Shown here: in pieces, positions 34,858 through 45,526 of the stretch
How positions within the stretch are numbered: position 1 is the stretch's first letter
Layout of the letters: the number at the start of each line of letters is the position of its first letter
DNA from: Gari tellinella
Taxonomy: Eukaryota; Mollusca; Bivalvia; Cardiida; Psammobiidae
Length of the DNA stretch: 64,000 nt
Assembly: GCA_922989275.2 (NCBI GenBank)
Contig: OV277866.1
Location: 36,535,246 to 36,599,245 of the forward strand
Reading direction: 5' to 3'
The notes under the pieces: model-generated
Database searches by the model: none
What the model was told of the DNA's origin: nothing
Seen by the model: the letters and a program-made list of their open reading frames with translations, nothing else
Position numbers and translations under genes: made by a program

Positions 34858-35108
34858 GTTAAACCCTTTCACTCTTATTGACGTCATAAAGCACATTTGC
34901 AAACTGTTTTAATCATGATCAGACGCCGTAACGCGGCGTCTGATCAGGATCAAAACTGTTTGCCAATTGTTTTGAAAATACGTCAATTATACCCCCTTAA
35001 ATCTAAATTTGAAACAATATTGAAGACAACAATATTGAAGCATATGGTAATATGGTGGTAAATGGGTAAAAAACCTCCCGATTAATTTGATCATGAAAGA
35101 TTTGAAAC
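34858..35108 (+). mobile_element. TTAA-a element with HP1
   Basis: TTAAACCCTTTCACTC on the left; the right end is eroded (CATGAAAGATTTGAAAC). HP1 at 34900-34963 (GACGCCGTAACGCGGCGTC). Confidence 0.65.
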
Positions 35109-35459
35109 AAAGTCGACGTCTGAACTACTCCGAAACTAATTTCTATGGATATCCGACCTTGATAATATACGAATTTGTTTGGAATTAATGACGTTACGGA
35201 ATATGATACAAACACGAATATGTTATTCTTCCCAATTTGAAATATAAACGCAATGCCATAAAAGAAGAAAAATAACCTTTGTCTTTCAAAAATCTAATAC
35301 TTTTTCCAATCTAAGGTGCCAACAGCATAGGGCCTAGGTTATATGCAGGGTTGTAATAGGTTTCGAGCAAAGGCGTTTATTTTGAAATAATAACATTTGT
35401 TCTATATAGATAAGCATTGATTTATATTAACTATCATGGTATACATGGTCGCTAAAAAT

Positions 35460-36003
35460 AAGATATAGAGGATAATTGTTTGTTTCAGTATAAGATCGAA
35501 ATTTAATCCATTGAGTGAACATCAGACGTTATATTTTCACGAGTGGCGAAGCTTCGCCACTCGTGAAAATATAACGTCTGATGTTCACTCAATGGATTAA
35601 ATTCGATCTTATACTGAAAAAATACAATTATTCTATTTATTTATGCTTTTAAGCCACTTTTTAAACGAAATTGTTCGACAATTGTGAAAGCGAAAGTACA
35701 TGATTTACCCCGTGTTGAGCCCCAAGTTTACATCGAACACATTAACGAAACAGTTTCCCGTACGATGACGTCACTTATTTATTGAGTTGACGTCATCCGA
35801 ATTACGTCGTTGCTCCCGATTTTGGATTTGTGTTCTCGCGACAAATCGGACTGCCGGAATTTAACGATAAGACACGATTTACTACGATTTTTGGGGAGCC
35901 CTACGGGGAAAACGGCAATTGGTGATAATCCACTGCAGTGGATTACCAAGTGATAATCCACTGCTATTTCCCGGTAATCCACCGAAAAGCATAAATTAAC
36001 CAT
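35460..36003 (+). mobile_element. Long foldback element, copy 2, with a giant palindrome
   Basis: 35483-35619 is a palindrome of about 137 bp with one single-base bulge, centred at 35551 (GTGGCGAAGCTTCGCCAC). The following 380 bp and the end AAAAGCATAAATTAA match copy 1 at 16540. The minus-strand ORF across 35779-36072 lies in this element. Confidence 0.75.
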
Positions 36004-36213
36004 TTTCTTAAATGTCTGGTCAGGCAAAAACTTGTTTTTCAGCCAGAGTTTTAAGTATCGTTCCATGCACATTTAATCCCTTTGAATTAACGTTAAATGT
36101 CAATGTAATGGGAATGAACAACTTGATTTAAGTCATAAGGTACAAGTTATCTACTCTACAGTTTATCGACCTTATGTATGCAAATGCAGTGAGAAACGAT
36201 AAAGGAATGAATA

Positions 36214-36450
36214 CAGTAAAACCTCTCTAAATATAATGACCACTAAACAAAGTATGACTGATTGTATAAAAGACAGAAAACAGCTTAAAGCACGATGACA
36301 GTAAAACAGAAAAAGCAAGATGACAGTAAAACTGAAAGCTCCTATAGGAGCTTTCTGTTTGACTTTCACCTTACTTTCAGCAGTCACCGTAGGTAAACAA
36401 ACATCTAATAAATTAAACAGCTATGAGGTCGTGATAGAGAGGTTTTACTG
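36214..36450 (+). mobile_element. TA-3 element 3 with stuttered HP2 arm
   Basis: 237 bp flanked by TA. Ends CAGTAAAACCTCTCTAAAT and GATAGAGAGGTTTTACTG. The left arm of HP2 is duplicated: AGCACGATGACAGTAAAAC then AGCAAGATGACAGTAAAAC, 25 bp apart. The right arm is single. Confidence 0.75.
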
Positions 36451-36542
36451 TATATACAGTTGAAGAAACACATATTCGAACTCGCTTAGGTCAACTGTAT
36501 CTGCATTTGGGATTAAAACGTAGCTAAGCCACATTTCATAAC

Positions 36543-36797
36543 AGGGCTGCCATTTCTCCGGATTTTTCCGAAATATTCAATTTTTTTCCATCAGATGGAA
36601 GCTTACAGCAGGCTGAAAGTTAAGCAGGATGCGTATTCAGGCGCATTCTGCTTTACTTTCAATCTGCTTTAAGTATCACGTGTCTTAAAAACTAGAAACA
36701 GACTATGGGTTATAAAGGTATGATTCGGAAAATCGCGCTTGAAAATTTGAACATTTTGAAATCTTAGGATTTTCTTTATCAACTTATGGCAACCCTG
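36543..36797 (+). mobile_element. CAGGG (hAT-like) element 2 with HP2 core
   Basis: CAGGGCTGCCATTTCTCCGG on the left, CAACTTATGGCAACCCTG on the right. HP2 at 36600-36673. From 36798 to 37067 nothing is recognised. Confidence 0.65.
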
Positions 36798-37067
36798 TTA
36801 TAAATTTGAAATACGGATATGTTCAATTTAATTTACCATACGGAATAGAAACTAGACGGTTTATTTGAATACGGACAATTCGAGTCTGAGATATCAAAGT
36901 ACTATTTACGTGTAAAAAAGGTATGTAGATGGCGTATTATCCATATTACAGAATATTAAGTTAGATTGCGAGCATTGACGTACTACATGCAACCATGGAG
37001 CAAGTGATTTAATTACATTTCTATCTCACCTGATCACAAACATTTGAGAATACATTATTGCTTCCAG

Positions 37068-37272
37068 TTAACCGTTTCACTTCCAAAATATTCGTGCGAT
37101 TTTACCCATTCACCGTTTCATATAATCTGCTTCAATTTTGATAATTGCAAGATCGTTTCAAAGTAAGATTCAATGTAGTATGACTTTAAACATACCGTTA
37201 CGAGTGTCAAACAGTTTTGATTCTGATCAGGATCCAAACGCGCTTTTAAGCATCATTGAGAGTAAAGGGGTT
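37068..37272 (+). mobile_element. TTAA-a element, core shortened
   Basis: TTAACCGTTTCACTTCC on the left, GAGAGTAAAGGGGTT on the right; HP1 reduced to CAAACAGTTTTGATTCTGATC plus GGATCCAAA. Confidence 0.5.
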
Positions 37273-37342
37273 CACACACAAACTAAATAAAATGTTAAAA
37301 ATAATGTAGCTTTAAAATGTCAAACGATTTATCTAAAACTAG

Positions 37343-37468
37343 GTAGCAAACAGTTTAGAACTTGGTCAAATAGCCCGGTGTCTTATCTGGCTGCAAACAG
37401 TTTATAGTGGATATCATGTTCTTAGCAGTAACGCGTTTATTTGGAAATAACAACATCTTCTCCACTGT
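37343..37468 (-). mobile_element. TA-1 right half
   Basis: Decayed HP1 (37346-37408) then AACGCGTTTATTTGG and CTTCTCCACTGTA. From 37469 to 38247 only a weak HP1 trace near 37810 and chance ORFs. Confidence 0.5.
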
Positions 37469-38247
37469 ATATCACCTCAAGAAGGTGTCACAGAGTAATT
37501 GTAATAAATACACGGCACAGAGAGCGTTGTCAGATTTATTTATAAGCCCAGTTTATAAATTCATTAATTGGAGCTGTAGACATCCAAAGATGGAATAATT
37601 AACCTCACAACGTCAATCAAAGGCTTATTATGCAAAATACTCCGGTGGTTTGTATGTCTAGCAGATGATAAACAGCCAGAAAACGTGCAGATTTAACAAT
37701 TGTTAAAATTAACACCCTTCTTCAGCCATAATACTATTTGTTTTAAAAATGTTGCTAACAAAAATAGTTTTCATTTAATTTCAATTGCAACACATCAATA
37801 CTTTGTGTCAAAAACCTTTGTAATCTGATCAGACATCAAGCTACTTTTTGTCTGAATCTTGATCATCCACGCTAACAATGTCCCATTTAACGTAATAATT
37901 AGGGTTTACATACATTCAAGTAGGGCTTTACCCATTTTTCATAAAAAAGAAATTAAAAATAAACCCATCCAATATGTAAGCATGGATAAATCCATTAGGT
38001 ATAAATTGGTAAGACATGTTCCTGCTCGAATGCTGCAAAACTTTCATTAAAAATGTTTTCAAAATCTATGTTTATTTTAATCCTTTACTCCACAGATACG
38101 CCTTTTGAATCAGTTTAATTATTTCTGCTGGGGAAATAGTTTCATTCTATACAGCGATGAATGTGAAACAGAATAAAGGTATCCTTTATCATAGCAAAAG
38201 GAAAATTTATGCAGACTGGAAGTAAAGCAGACTGCATCCATCGTCAC

Positions 38248-38486
38248 CCGTTCACTCTCAATGACGCCTTAAAACGCGTTTGTAAACAGTTTGGGTCCTG
38301 ATCAGAAGCCGCGTTACGCGGCGTCCGATCAGGAGCCAAACTGTTTGACACTCTTATCGATATCTATTAAGTCATACAACCTTACATCTAGCTTTGAAAC
38401 GTGTCTTGCAGACAATACTGAAGCAGGCGACATTTATCGGTGACGGGGTAAAAATCACCCGAATGTTTTTATCACAAAGGGATTAA
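38248..38486 (+). mobile_element. TTAA-a element with HP1
   Basis: GTCACCCGTTCACTCTC on the left, CACAAAGGGATTAA on the right. HP1 at 38282-38348 (CCGCGTTACGCGG). Confidence 0.65.
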
Positions 38487-38884
38487 TTGTGCATCATTCT
38501 GCTTTCTTTTCACCCTGCTTTCAGTGGTCACCTGTCTTCAAAGCAAGACAGGGCAATGAGAAAATGGTTTAACATACGTATTTTAGCCAAAGTAGTTGAT
38601 TCTCGACTAACATTTTAACTGTTTGGCGTTTGATCTAGATCAAAACTTCTATAAAATCGCACCGAAAAGGATTGTTGAAATAAGTATCCACCATAAAAAG
38701 GACGACTCTATCCGTCAGATTAACCCATTTATGCAAAGTGTCCACGCATTAGAAAAGACAGTGTCGATCGTCATGTGATTCAGATTATTTGTTGTCCTCA
38801 CATCAAGGTATGCACTGTTTAATATTTCAAATAAAAAGTTGGCTATTTGGACAGTACTGCAGTGTCTTTAAGTAAAGCTTTGTA

Positions 38885-39124
38885 CAGTGGAAAATATGTT
38901 AATCTTAACCGTTTAAACGCAAACGAAACGAAAAACATTAAAATGTAGAAAAGCACAACTTTTTGATAATTGGGACTTTTTATTTTTATCTGAGTGGCAA
39001 ACAGTTTAGAGCCAAGTCAACCGCCAGGTTACTCGGCGTCTGGTCTGGCTCCAAACTGTTTGCATTGGAAATAATAGTTTTAGCGTAAACGCGTTTATGG
39101 GAAACAATAACGTTTTCTCCACTG
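38885..39124 (+). mobile_element. TA-1 element, diverged
   Basis: 240 bp flanked by TA; HP1 at 38998-39062 (CCAGGTTACTCGG centre, imperfect). From 38487 to 38884 an HP2 scrap (38490-38530) only. Confidence 0.7.
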
Positions 39125-39245
39125 TATACCTATAGTGAATTCGTCGAGTAAGCACATAGGGAGAGAGTTCTTTAAAATATCCATGTATGAATTGGTTAGA
39201 ATATCTAAAGTGGAGATATTTCCTTTGTTCGGTGTACCATCATAT

Positions 39246-39657
39246 ACAGTAAGAAGGCTAAATGACCGCATAAAATACAGGCGACAGCTTAACCCTTTGA
39301 ACCCTAGTCCCGCTTATTGGCGTCCTTTGCAAACAGTAAACATCTGAATAGAACACGTGTCCTTTGCAAACAGTGACGAACCAGATCAGAGGGCTCATAA
39401 AGGAGCCCTCTGATCTGGGTCTTCACTGTTTGTCATAATGCCAAACATTGACAAAAACAACCCTTAAAATTCAGATATGGACTAGACTTAAATTGAAACT
39501 TGAATTGTCCATCTACAGTTTCAAGGAGGAAAGAGTTAAAGCAAGGTGAACGTAAAACAGAAAAGCTCCGAAAGGAGTTTTCTATTTGTAGTTTACCTTT
39601 TGATTAAACATTTGATAATTTACACAAACTAGTCGTCGTAATAGGGAAATTGTATTG
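39246..39657 (+). mobile_element. TA-3 element 5, split by a TTAA-b insertion
   Basis: Left part 39246-39292 (CAGTAAGAAGGCTAAATGAC...GCGACAGCTTAA) and right part 39536-39657 (TTAAAGCAAGGTGAACG...GTCGTAATAGGG...). Joined across the insertion they restore the intact TA-3 layout seen at 18660 (GGCAGCTTAAAGCAAGGTG). Confidence 0.75.
39289..39539 (+). mobile_element. TTAA-b element nested in a TA-3 element
   Basis: 251 bp counting both TTAA copies. HP1 at 39367-39432 (GAGGGCTCATAAAGGAGCCCTC). The TTAA of the host hairpin is duplicated at the two ends, as expected for piggyBac-type insertion. Confidence 0.85.
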
Positions 39658-39689
39658 TATCTGCTATGCTGGACAGTGTACACGCACCT

Positions 39690-39932
39690 GGGGCCCGTTT
39701 CATAAAACTTCTTACGACAAATGTTGTCGTAAGTCAGATTATACAAGTCTCAATTATTACTTATTTCTCTATCTAATCCTGTCTTTTGACACCTCTTTGG
39801 AATCGTCTGTTCAAGACGATTCCACCGAGGTGTCACAAGACTGGATTAAATAGAACAATCAGAAATTAAATGTATTTTTAATATTAGACTTACGATCGTT
39901 TTTGTCATAATATATTTTATGAAACGGGCACC
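39690..39932 (+). mobile_element. GGGGCCC element
   Basis: 243 bp; GGGCCCGTTTCATAAAAC and TTTTATGAAACGGGC ends. The long central hairpin (about 39774-39848) has TTTGGAATCGTC against GACGATTCCA and TGACACCTC against GAGGTGTCA. Confidence 0.75.
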
Positions 39933-40048
39933 AGAACTTATAGTGATGTCCTGTAGTGACTAGCTGATCAACTGATTGAAACCAAGTGACAATTATATAT
40001 ATGTTTTTTACAAGCAGTGCACATGTGAAAAAAAATAACATACTCTAT

Positions 40049-40210
40049 GCAAACAATGTAGACCAAAATCAGATGGATCATTAATGGACACTCTGATATG
40101 AACGTGCACAGTGTGTCACTGCTTGCAATGTATTGTAAAAATAACCCATATACACAATTAGTGGACCTTGAATTATACGTTGGTGTTTTAGAGATGGGTT
40201 AGTGAAGGAG
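40049..40210 (-). mobile_element. TTAA-b fragment
   Basis: Eroded HP1 (CAAACAATGTAGACC...) followed by TGTAAAAATAACCC and GAGATGGGTTAG. Confidence 0.35.
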
Positions 40211-40225
40211 AATTTCAATGTCCTT

Positions 40226-40478
40226 CACTGTCTTGGAGAAAACGTTACTCTTTCCCGTTTAAACGCAAACGAAATGGAAACGCAAAAAACTATATCTTAT
40301 AAAAGGACAACTTTTAGACAATTCTGACTTCTCATTTTTATCTGAGTGGCAAACAGTTTGGAGCCTGCTCAGACGCCGGATTACCCGGCGTCTGATCAGG
40401 CTCCAAACTGTTTGCACGGGAAATAATAGTTTTAGTGGTAAACGCGTTTATCTGGAAAGAAAAACGTTTTATCCACTG
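40226..40478 (+). mobile_element. TA-1 element, diverged
   Basis: GGAGAAAACGTTACTCTTTC on the left and AACGTTTTATCCACTGTA on the right. HP1 at 40350-40414 is near perfect. Confidence 0.7.
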
Positions 40479-40781
40479 TAATAATTTACAAACAGCTTAA
40501 CTCCTTACCCAACAGATCGGTTTTACGCCTTTAATTCAATCACCCCCTGTAAGTAATAGTTCCACTTTATACAGGCATGAAAATACACTTAAGACATATT
40601 TGCAATATACTTAAAGGAGGCTGTCAATAAAACAGAATGGTCCTCCTTGTTCGAACTTTTGAAGAAATTTCGCTATACAGTTTACAAGACGTTACTGTTT
40701 TTCCAATAAATGCGTTCAATCTAAATTGCATTATTATTCTTTATATACATTGCAAACATTCGGAGCTACATGTAGATCATA

Positions 40782-40992
40782 CAGTGGAGAAACGTTATTA
40801 TTTCTCGTTTAAACGCATACGAAACGCAAACGCATTGCAAAAAAATGTAGAAAAATACAACTTTTTGAATCTTTTTTACGAATTTTGTTTGTCTAAGCAG
40901 CAAACAGTTTGAATTGGCTCCAAACTGTTTTCAATCGAAATAATAGTTTTAGAATAAACGCGTTTATTGGGAAAATCACGGGTTCTCCACTG
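40782..40992 (+). mobile_element. TA-1 element, core lost
   Basis: 211 bp flanked by TA; HP1 reduced to CAAACAGTTTGAATTGG plus CTCCAAACTGTTTTC, so the inner stem is deleted. Confidence 0.7.
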
Positions 40993-41117
40993 TACATTGT
41001 GTAAACCAAAGTCTATACAAGCTCAAAAGCATTTGTCCTTCAGTTTTAATCATTAACCTTTTTTAATAAATATTCAATTTCAATATTCCATAATTTTGCG
41101 TTTGCGGTCAGCGTATT

Positions 41118-41368
41118 TTAACCGATTACCCCATAGCCTATGTCTAGTTTTGAAGATATGTTACCACTTCAAGCAGGTTGAAAGTAAAGCAGAATGTGCC
41201 TTAAGGCACATTCTGATTTACTTTCAACCTGCTTTAAGCTAGCATCTGCTAGGATAAAGAATTTTTTCTTATGTTATATATTTATGAAGGTATAATTTGG
41301 AACTACTTTCTTCAGTTGAGTAATAAATTAAAAGTGTAAAAAGGCGTATTTATTTGGGAAAGAGTTAA
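41118..41368 (+). mobile_element. TTAA-c element 7
   Basis: 251 bp from TTAACCGATTACCCC to GGGAAAGAGTTAA. HP2 near 41167-41239 (GTGCCTTAAGGCAC centre). Confidence 0.8.
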
Positions 41369-41637
41369 ACTGGAACGAGTAACATCCTCTCCTCTGTGAG
41401 ATACCTTTTTGGCAGCTGCAAGAGTTAATAATTTTTGACAAACCTCCCATCGCCACAAGGGACAGCAGATGACATTGTAAACAGTGTATGATCATGAGCC
41501 TATGTATTTGATACTCGTAGCCCCACATCTTCAATCACATCACCTTTTATATATTCAACATCTGCATTTACAGACGTCGTCATTTAAGCAAGGCTATGTT
41601 GTATTCGAGAGTATTTGGACGGTAGGTAAAATTTGGC

Positions 41638-41854
41638 ATTTACCCCTTCACTGCCATGACGTCATCAATTTAAAACAATTGTCGTCTGCTTTAACTTCTA
41701 AAATTAAATATTTAAGTATTTTGACTTATGAAATGTTGAAATGAGTGTAAACAGTTTGTCTCCTGATCAGACGCGGCGTAATGCGGCATCTTATCAGGAT
41801 TCAAACTGTTTTTAAATGACTAGTGTACTCGGGGTAAGGCAGTGAAGGGGTTAA
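41638..41854 (+). mobile_element. TTAA-a element with HP1
   Basis: TACCCCTTCACTGCC on the left, GGCAGTGAAGGGGTTAA on the right: a 15-bp inverted repeat. HP1 at 41750-41811. Confidence 0.7.
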
Positions 41855-42039
41855 AGGGTTAGATATAGCAGATAACTTTATAACTGCCTTTCCATTAAAC
41901 ATTTTTCTACCTAAGCACACACATTGATTCTCCTTCTTAATAGGTGTGACAGCTTCAGTTTTATTTATACTGAACTAAGTATTTATTTCATTGACAGAAT
42001 TATGCACAGCTGAAGAATTACTCGAAACATATTTACGTT

Positions 42040-42260
42040 GACAAATTTCGCAATAAATACGCATTTAATGCCTTTAGTTTATTTCCCCGCTGCAGAAAAT
42101 GGGTCCACTTTATACAGTCTTCGATATGCACCGTAAGAAACATAATCTATATCGTAGCAGATGGCAGCTCAAAGCAGTCTTAAAGTAAAACACGATGTGT
42201 TTTAAGGCCTGCTTTCACCATGATTAAAGTGGTCTTCAAAACAACAATAGGGAAGAAAGA
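42040..42260 (-). mobile_element. TTAA-c remnant
   Basis: CGCATTTAATGCCTTTAG...GTCCACTTTATACAGTC blocks and a broken HP2 (42168-42231). Confidence 0.4.
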
Positions 42261-42318
42261 AAAATATGTTAAACATAGTTAGATGTACTTTAAGGTTGGT
42301 TGTTTAGACGGTACACTC

Positions 42319-42505
42319 TCTTTATGAAGACCGCTAAATTGTGGTAATCATTTGGGTGTTTTAGACAGGCGACTGCTAAAAGCAAGGTGACAGTAACAGT
42401 GAAGCTCTAAAGGAACTTTCTACGTTACTGTCACTTTGTCTTTAAACTGGCACCTGTCTTTTAAACAACATATTGTTTAGTTGTCGTAATAAAGAGGTTT
42501 TACTG
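42319..42505 (+). mobile_element. TA-3 element 4
   Basis: GTACACTCTCTTTATGAAGA on the left and GTCGTAATAAAGAGGTTTTACTG on the right. HP2 at 42374-42448, imperfect (GAAGCTCTAAAGGAACTTTC). Confidence 0.6.
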
Positions 42506-42754
42506 TATTCTTGTTCAAATTTTCCAGGTTTAAACTTCAAAAATTGACGATTTCTATTTAAAATTTGCATACAAATGAATAGATATAATCCGGATCAGAC
42601 GCCGAAAAATTTAGTTTTTACGCAATCGTTTATAATCATGCTACTATTTAATGACAAAATAAACTATTACTTTTCTATATTGGAGATAAACTAGCAAACG
42701 AATTCTAATCAATTAACAATCGGATTCGACACTGAGCAGTCAAAGGACGATGTA

Positions 42755-42978
42755 TAATGGAGAAAACGTTATTCTTTCCCGTTTTAAAAACGCATCAGAA
42801 ACGCAAAACGCATCGCAATAAAACGTAGAAAAAGAAATGTTTTCGACAATTTTGACTTATTATTGTAATCTGAGTGGCAAACAGTTTGGAGTCTGATCTT
42901 TCTCCAAACTGTTTGCAATCGAAATTATTGTTTTAGCATAAATTCGTTTATTTGGAAATAATTACGCTTTCCCAACTG
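42755..42978 (+). mobile_element. TA-1 element, core shortened
   Basis: GGAGAAAACGTTATTCTTTC on the left. HP1 at 42878-42918 without inner stem (CAAACAGTTTGGAGTCTGATC then CTCCAAACTGTTTG). Confidence 0.65.
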
Positions 42979-43042
42979 TAGATTATCCAAACTGTTCAAT
43001 TCTAACACTCTTATTGCTAATTGCAGTAGCTGATCTGACATA

Positions 43043-43288
43043 CAGTGGAGAATCTGTTATTCTTTCCCGTTTAAACGCAAACGTACGCAAACGCAAAGCA
43101 CTAAAACGTAGAAAAGAACAACTTTTGAACAATTCTGATATTTCATGTTTATCTTGGTGGCAAACAGTTTGGAGCCTGATCAGACGCCGGGTTACCCGGC
43201 GTCTGATCTGGCTCCAAACTGTTTGTAAAAGAAAAAATAGTTTTAGCGTAAACGCGTTTATTGGGCAAGAATAACAGATTCTCCACTG
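43043..43288 (+). mobile_element. TA-1 MITE, intact copy 3
   Basis: 246 bp flanked by TA, perfect ends, HP1 at 43161-43225. It is the repeat nearest to the lbx exon, about 1 kb upstream. The stretch 43289-43560 holds a 70-codon minus-strand ORF I cannot assign. Confidence 0.85.
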
Positions 43289-43559
43289 TACATGTACGAA
43301 CAAACCCTTCTAACAATTCGAACAGCTTACAGAATCACCCGACCTTTGATTAGATGTTTGTAATGTAACACTTTCTCCATATCTTGTTTTAATTTTTGCA
43401 AACAGATGGTCAGTTCTAAATATTAAGGTTCGGTGGTATGTAATTTTCAGAATCACATCTTTCAACGTAATTAATTCGTCCGGCAATATTAATGGAACAG
43501 TCCATTGAAAATCTCGCGACACAGATGGATTCGATGAATTGATAAGCTACCTATAGTTT

Positions 43560-44290
43560 TGTATAGTAAACTTCCGAACAGAGAGGGAGAGAAAGCAATC
43601 AAGCGTTCAGCGTGACACCCACTTCATCCCATCAGCAAATGACAGACTTTTTAATTATTACCATCATTTATCATGTTACTGTATAGCCCTATTGCGTTTC
43701 GATTGAGTAACTACCACCATGGCGCACTTATGAACTTTTGCTCTCAAGTGTTCATCTCATTGGCTTGTTTAACGTAGTTCCTCCCCCATATGATAAACAT
43801 CTTGATTTATGTACATTACTTTATTCTTCACAATAGTACACTGCAATGATACAAATCGTGAATAATGTCGTCATGTGTCTCTCGGTTATACTAAATCTTT
43901 CATTCACAAGATTAAAGGTGTAATGTACAGGCGAGAAAGTATTATACTTAAACTTAGTTAACGGTGAACAGATAGACACGTCCAATAATTTAAAAAAAAC
44001 CAACAAGGGTCAAAGAACTTTCCGGGTGACAGTTGCATCAAGCAAGAAGCGTTAATATCATTTCAACTGTCACTCATAACATAACGTTGGAGAACTGAGC
44101 ATTAAAGGTGTAAACACCTTTTGCAAAAATGTGTGCAAATCGCAAGACAGACATGAATGCATAAACGCATATTTTGGTATTTGTGTCACATGCATAGATG
44201 TTATCTGGATGTCTGAAAACGTCGCCAAAATTGGAATACAGATAGAGGGCGTAAACAAACATAGAACTTGGAATTTAAAAGGGAATATTC
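43560..44290 (+). promoter_or_regulatory. lbx: Presumed lbx 5' UTR and proximal promoter region
   Basis: This is repeat-poor sequence between the last transposon (TA-1, ending 43288) and the lbx ATG. I see no TATA box that I trust. A reverse CCAAT box (CATTGGCTTG) lies near 43758 and an AT-rich homeodomain-type site (TTTTTAATTATTACC) near 43649. Both could occur by chance. The regulatory role is inferred only from position. Confidence 0.35.
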
Positions 44291-44990
44291 ATGTATTATC
44301 CGGCTGCAACCCACTTGCACTATCTTGAAGCTCAAGGAATATTAGAGCTGCACCGCATGCAATGGCTGATGGAGAAGGGTCAACATGTTCATGCATGTGA
44401 TCCGTATGAACCTATTCGTCGACTGGCAATGGTGGAAAATGCTTCTAGAAACCCCAAGAAACAATTGACATCGTTTAGGATAAATGATATCCTAGATCAG
44501 AAAGGTCAACGTGGAAAGGTTACGACTAACGCTTGTAGTAAAGTCGTGGAGCACGAACACAATCACAACAAAAGAAATGACGAACCTTTGGAAGATTCCG
44601 ATTTTTCAGAAAGTTCCGGCGAGTGCTCATCGTGGAATAATCATGACGCATCACATAAAATAGACAGTGTTTTAAGCTCGCATAAAATTATTCGTCCCTG
44701 GAGTACTTCGCCTTTGTCAAGTGAGAGTGATGATGTCAAAATTAACACTGTCAGGCACAAGTTCCAGGACACTAGTAGAAAACTTAACCATTCTGGTGCA
44801 AAACGTTCACGGCTTCAATCAGATGTTAGCTCTGACGAAGAGGAAATTGACGTGGAAGGTTGTGATGATAAAACTGTTGATTCAAGAACTGATTCAATTT
44901 GCACTCGGGGATTGCACAATTCAGATCTGTCGCCCCTGGGTGCCTTGGTTGCTATGTCAAGTAAAACATTTATTGGATTAGAAAGCTTTG
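44291..44990 (+). CDS. lbx: Ladybird-type homeobox protein Lbx, first coding exon (partial gene)
   Basis: This exon encodes residues 1-233 plus one base. It starts at an ATG preceded by an in-frame stop (TAA at 44276) and ends TTTG before the consensus donor GTAAGT at 44991 (phase 1). Two landmarks of the Lbx family are visible. Residues 59-70 read LTSFRINDILDQ, matching the N-terminal EH1-like repression motif of LBX1 (LTPFSIEDILNK). Residues 215-232 read SPLGALVAMSSKTFIGLE, matching the LBX-specific SPLCALEELASKTFKGLE that lies just before the homeodomain. Between them is a long hydrophilic Ser/Asp/Glu-rich linker with an acidic SSDEEEIDVEG stretch (180-190). The homeodomain is missing because it is encoded by a later exon not found in this window. 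Lbx proteins are nuclear repressor-type transcription factors acting in muscle-precursor and neuronal specification. They belong to the NK homeobox cluster. The open frame continues to 45049, but that tail is intron read-through. Confidence 0.87.
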
Positions 44991-45469
44991 GTAAGTTGTT
45001 TGTGTCAGAAGAACCTGGCAAACTAAGTTCACATCCCTGTGTGCAGTAATTAGGATACACATTCTGCAAACAAATAAACTTTTAAGATATTCAGATCGAA
45101 ATTAAGTGCTACTAGTATAGGGATATGTCATATACGGGTAAAATATTATAATTGCTTTAAAAAAATCAAACTGTAAAATGCATCTTCTCTTAAATAATAA
45201 TTTATTAGGGTCTGCCCTGTTTGCCTTATCATGTCAAATGGTCGTCTGTATCGAATAACTGTGCAGTGTCTTTAGATATATCTTTATATTCATACTGAAA
45301 CACTAAAGCAAGCACATGGGAATAGGTCATTGCATTTTCCAGATATGAAAAGGTTATAATCAAGTGAATGCTGACCATATGAATATATTCTCCAAAATCG
45401 GATGTTTAGATAAATTAATGGCAGTACTTTGCATAATAAAATGTTTTTGCTTTAACTTTGTTAATTCAT

Positions 45470-45526
45470 TTGAATCCTGATTGTACGCCACGTTGCTCGG
45501 AATACGATTTGGATTCAAATTGTTAG
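45470..45526. repeat. Decayed HP1 palindrome
   Basis: TTTGAATCCTGATTGTACGCC...GGATTCAAATTG. The rest of 45050-46400 has no recognised repeat except an HP1/TA-1 trace at 46070-46165. Confidence 0.4.

Noticed and set aside
43310..43522. 70-codon minus-strand ORF upstream of lbx
   Set aside because: Starts at GTG, no motif and no splice context; could be an exon of a divergent gene but not supportable from sequence alone.
44990..45049. Extension of the lbx ORF to 45049
   Set aside because: A consensus GTAAGT donor lies at 44991 immediately after the conserved pre-homeodomain motif, and the extra residues lack Lbx similarity.
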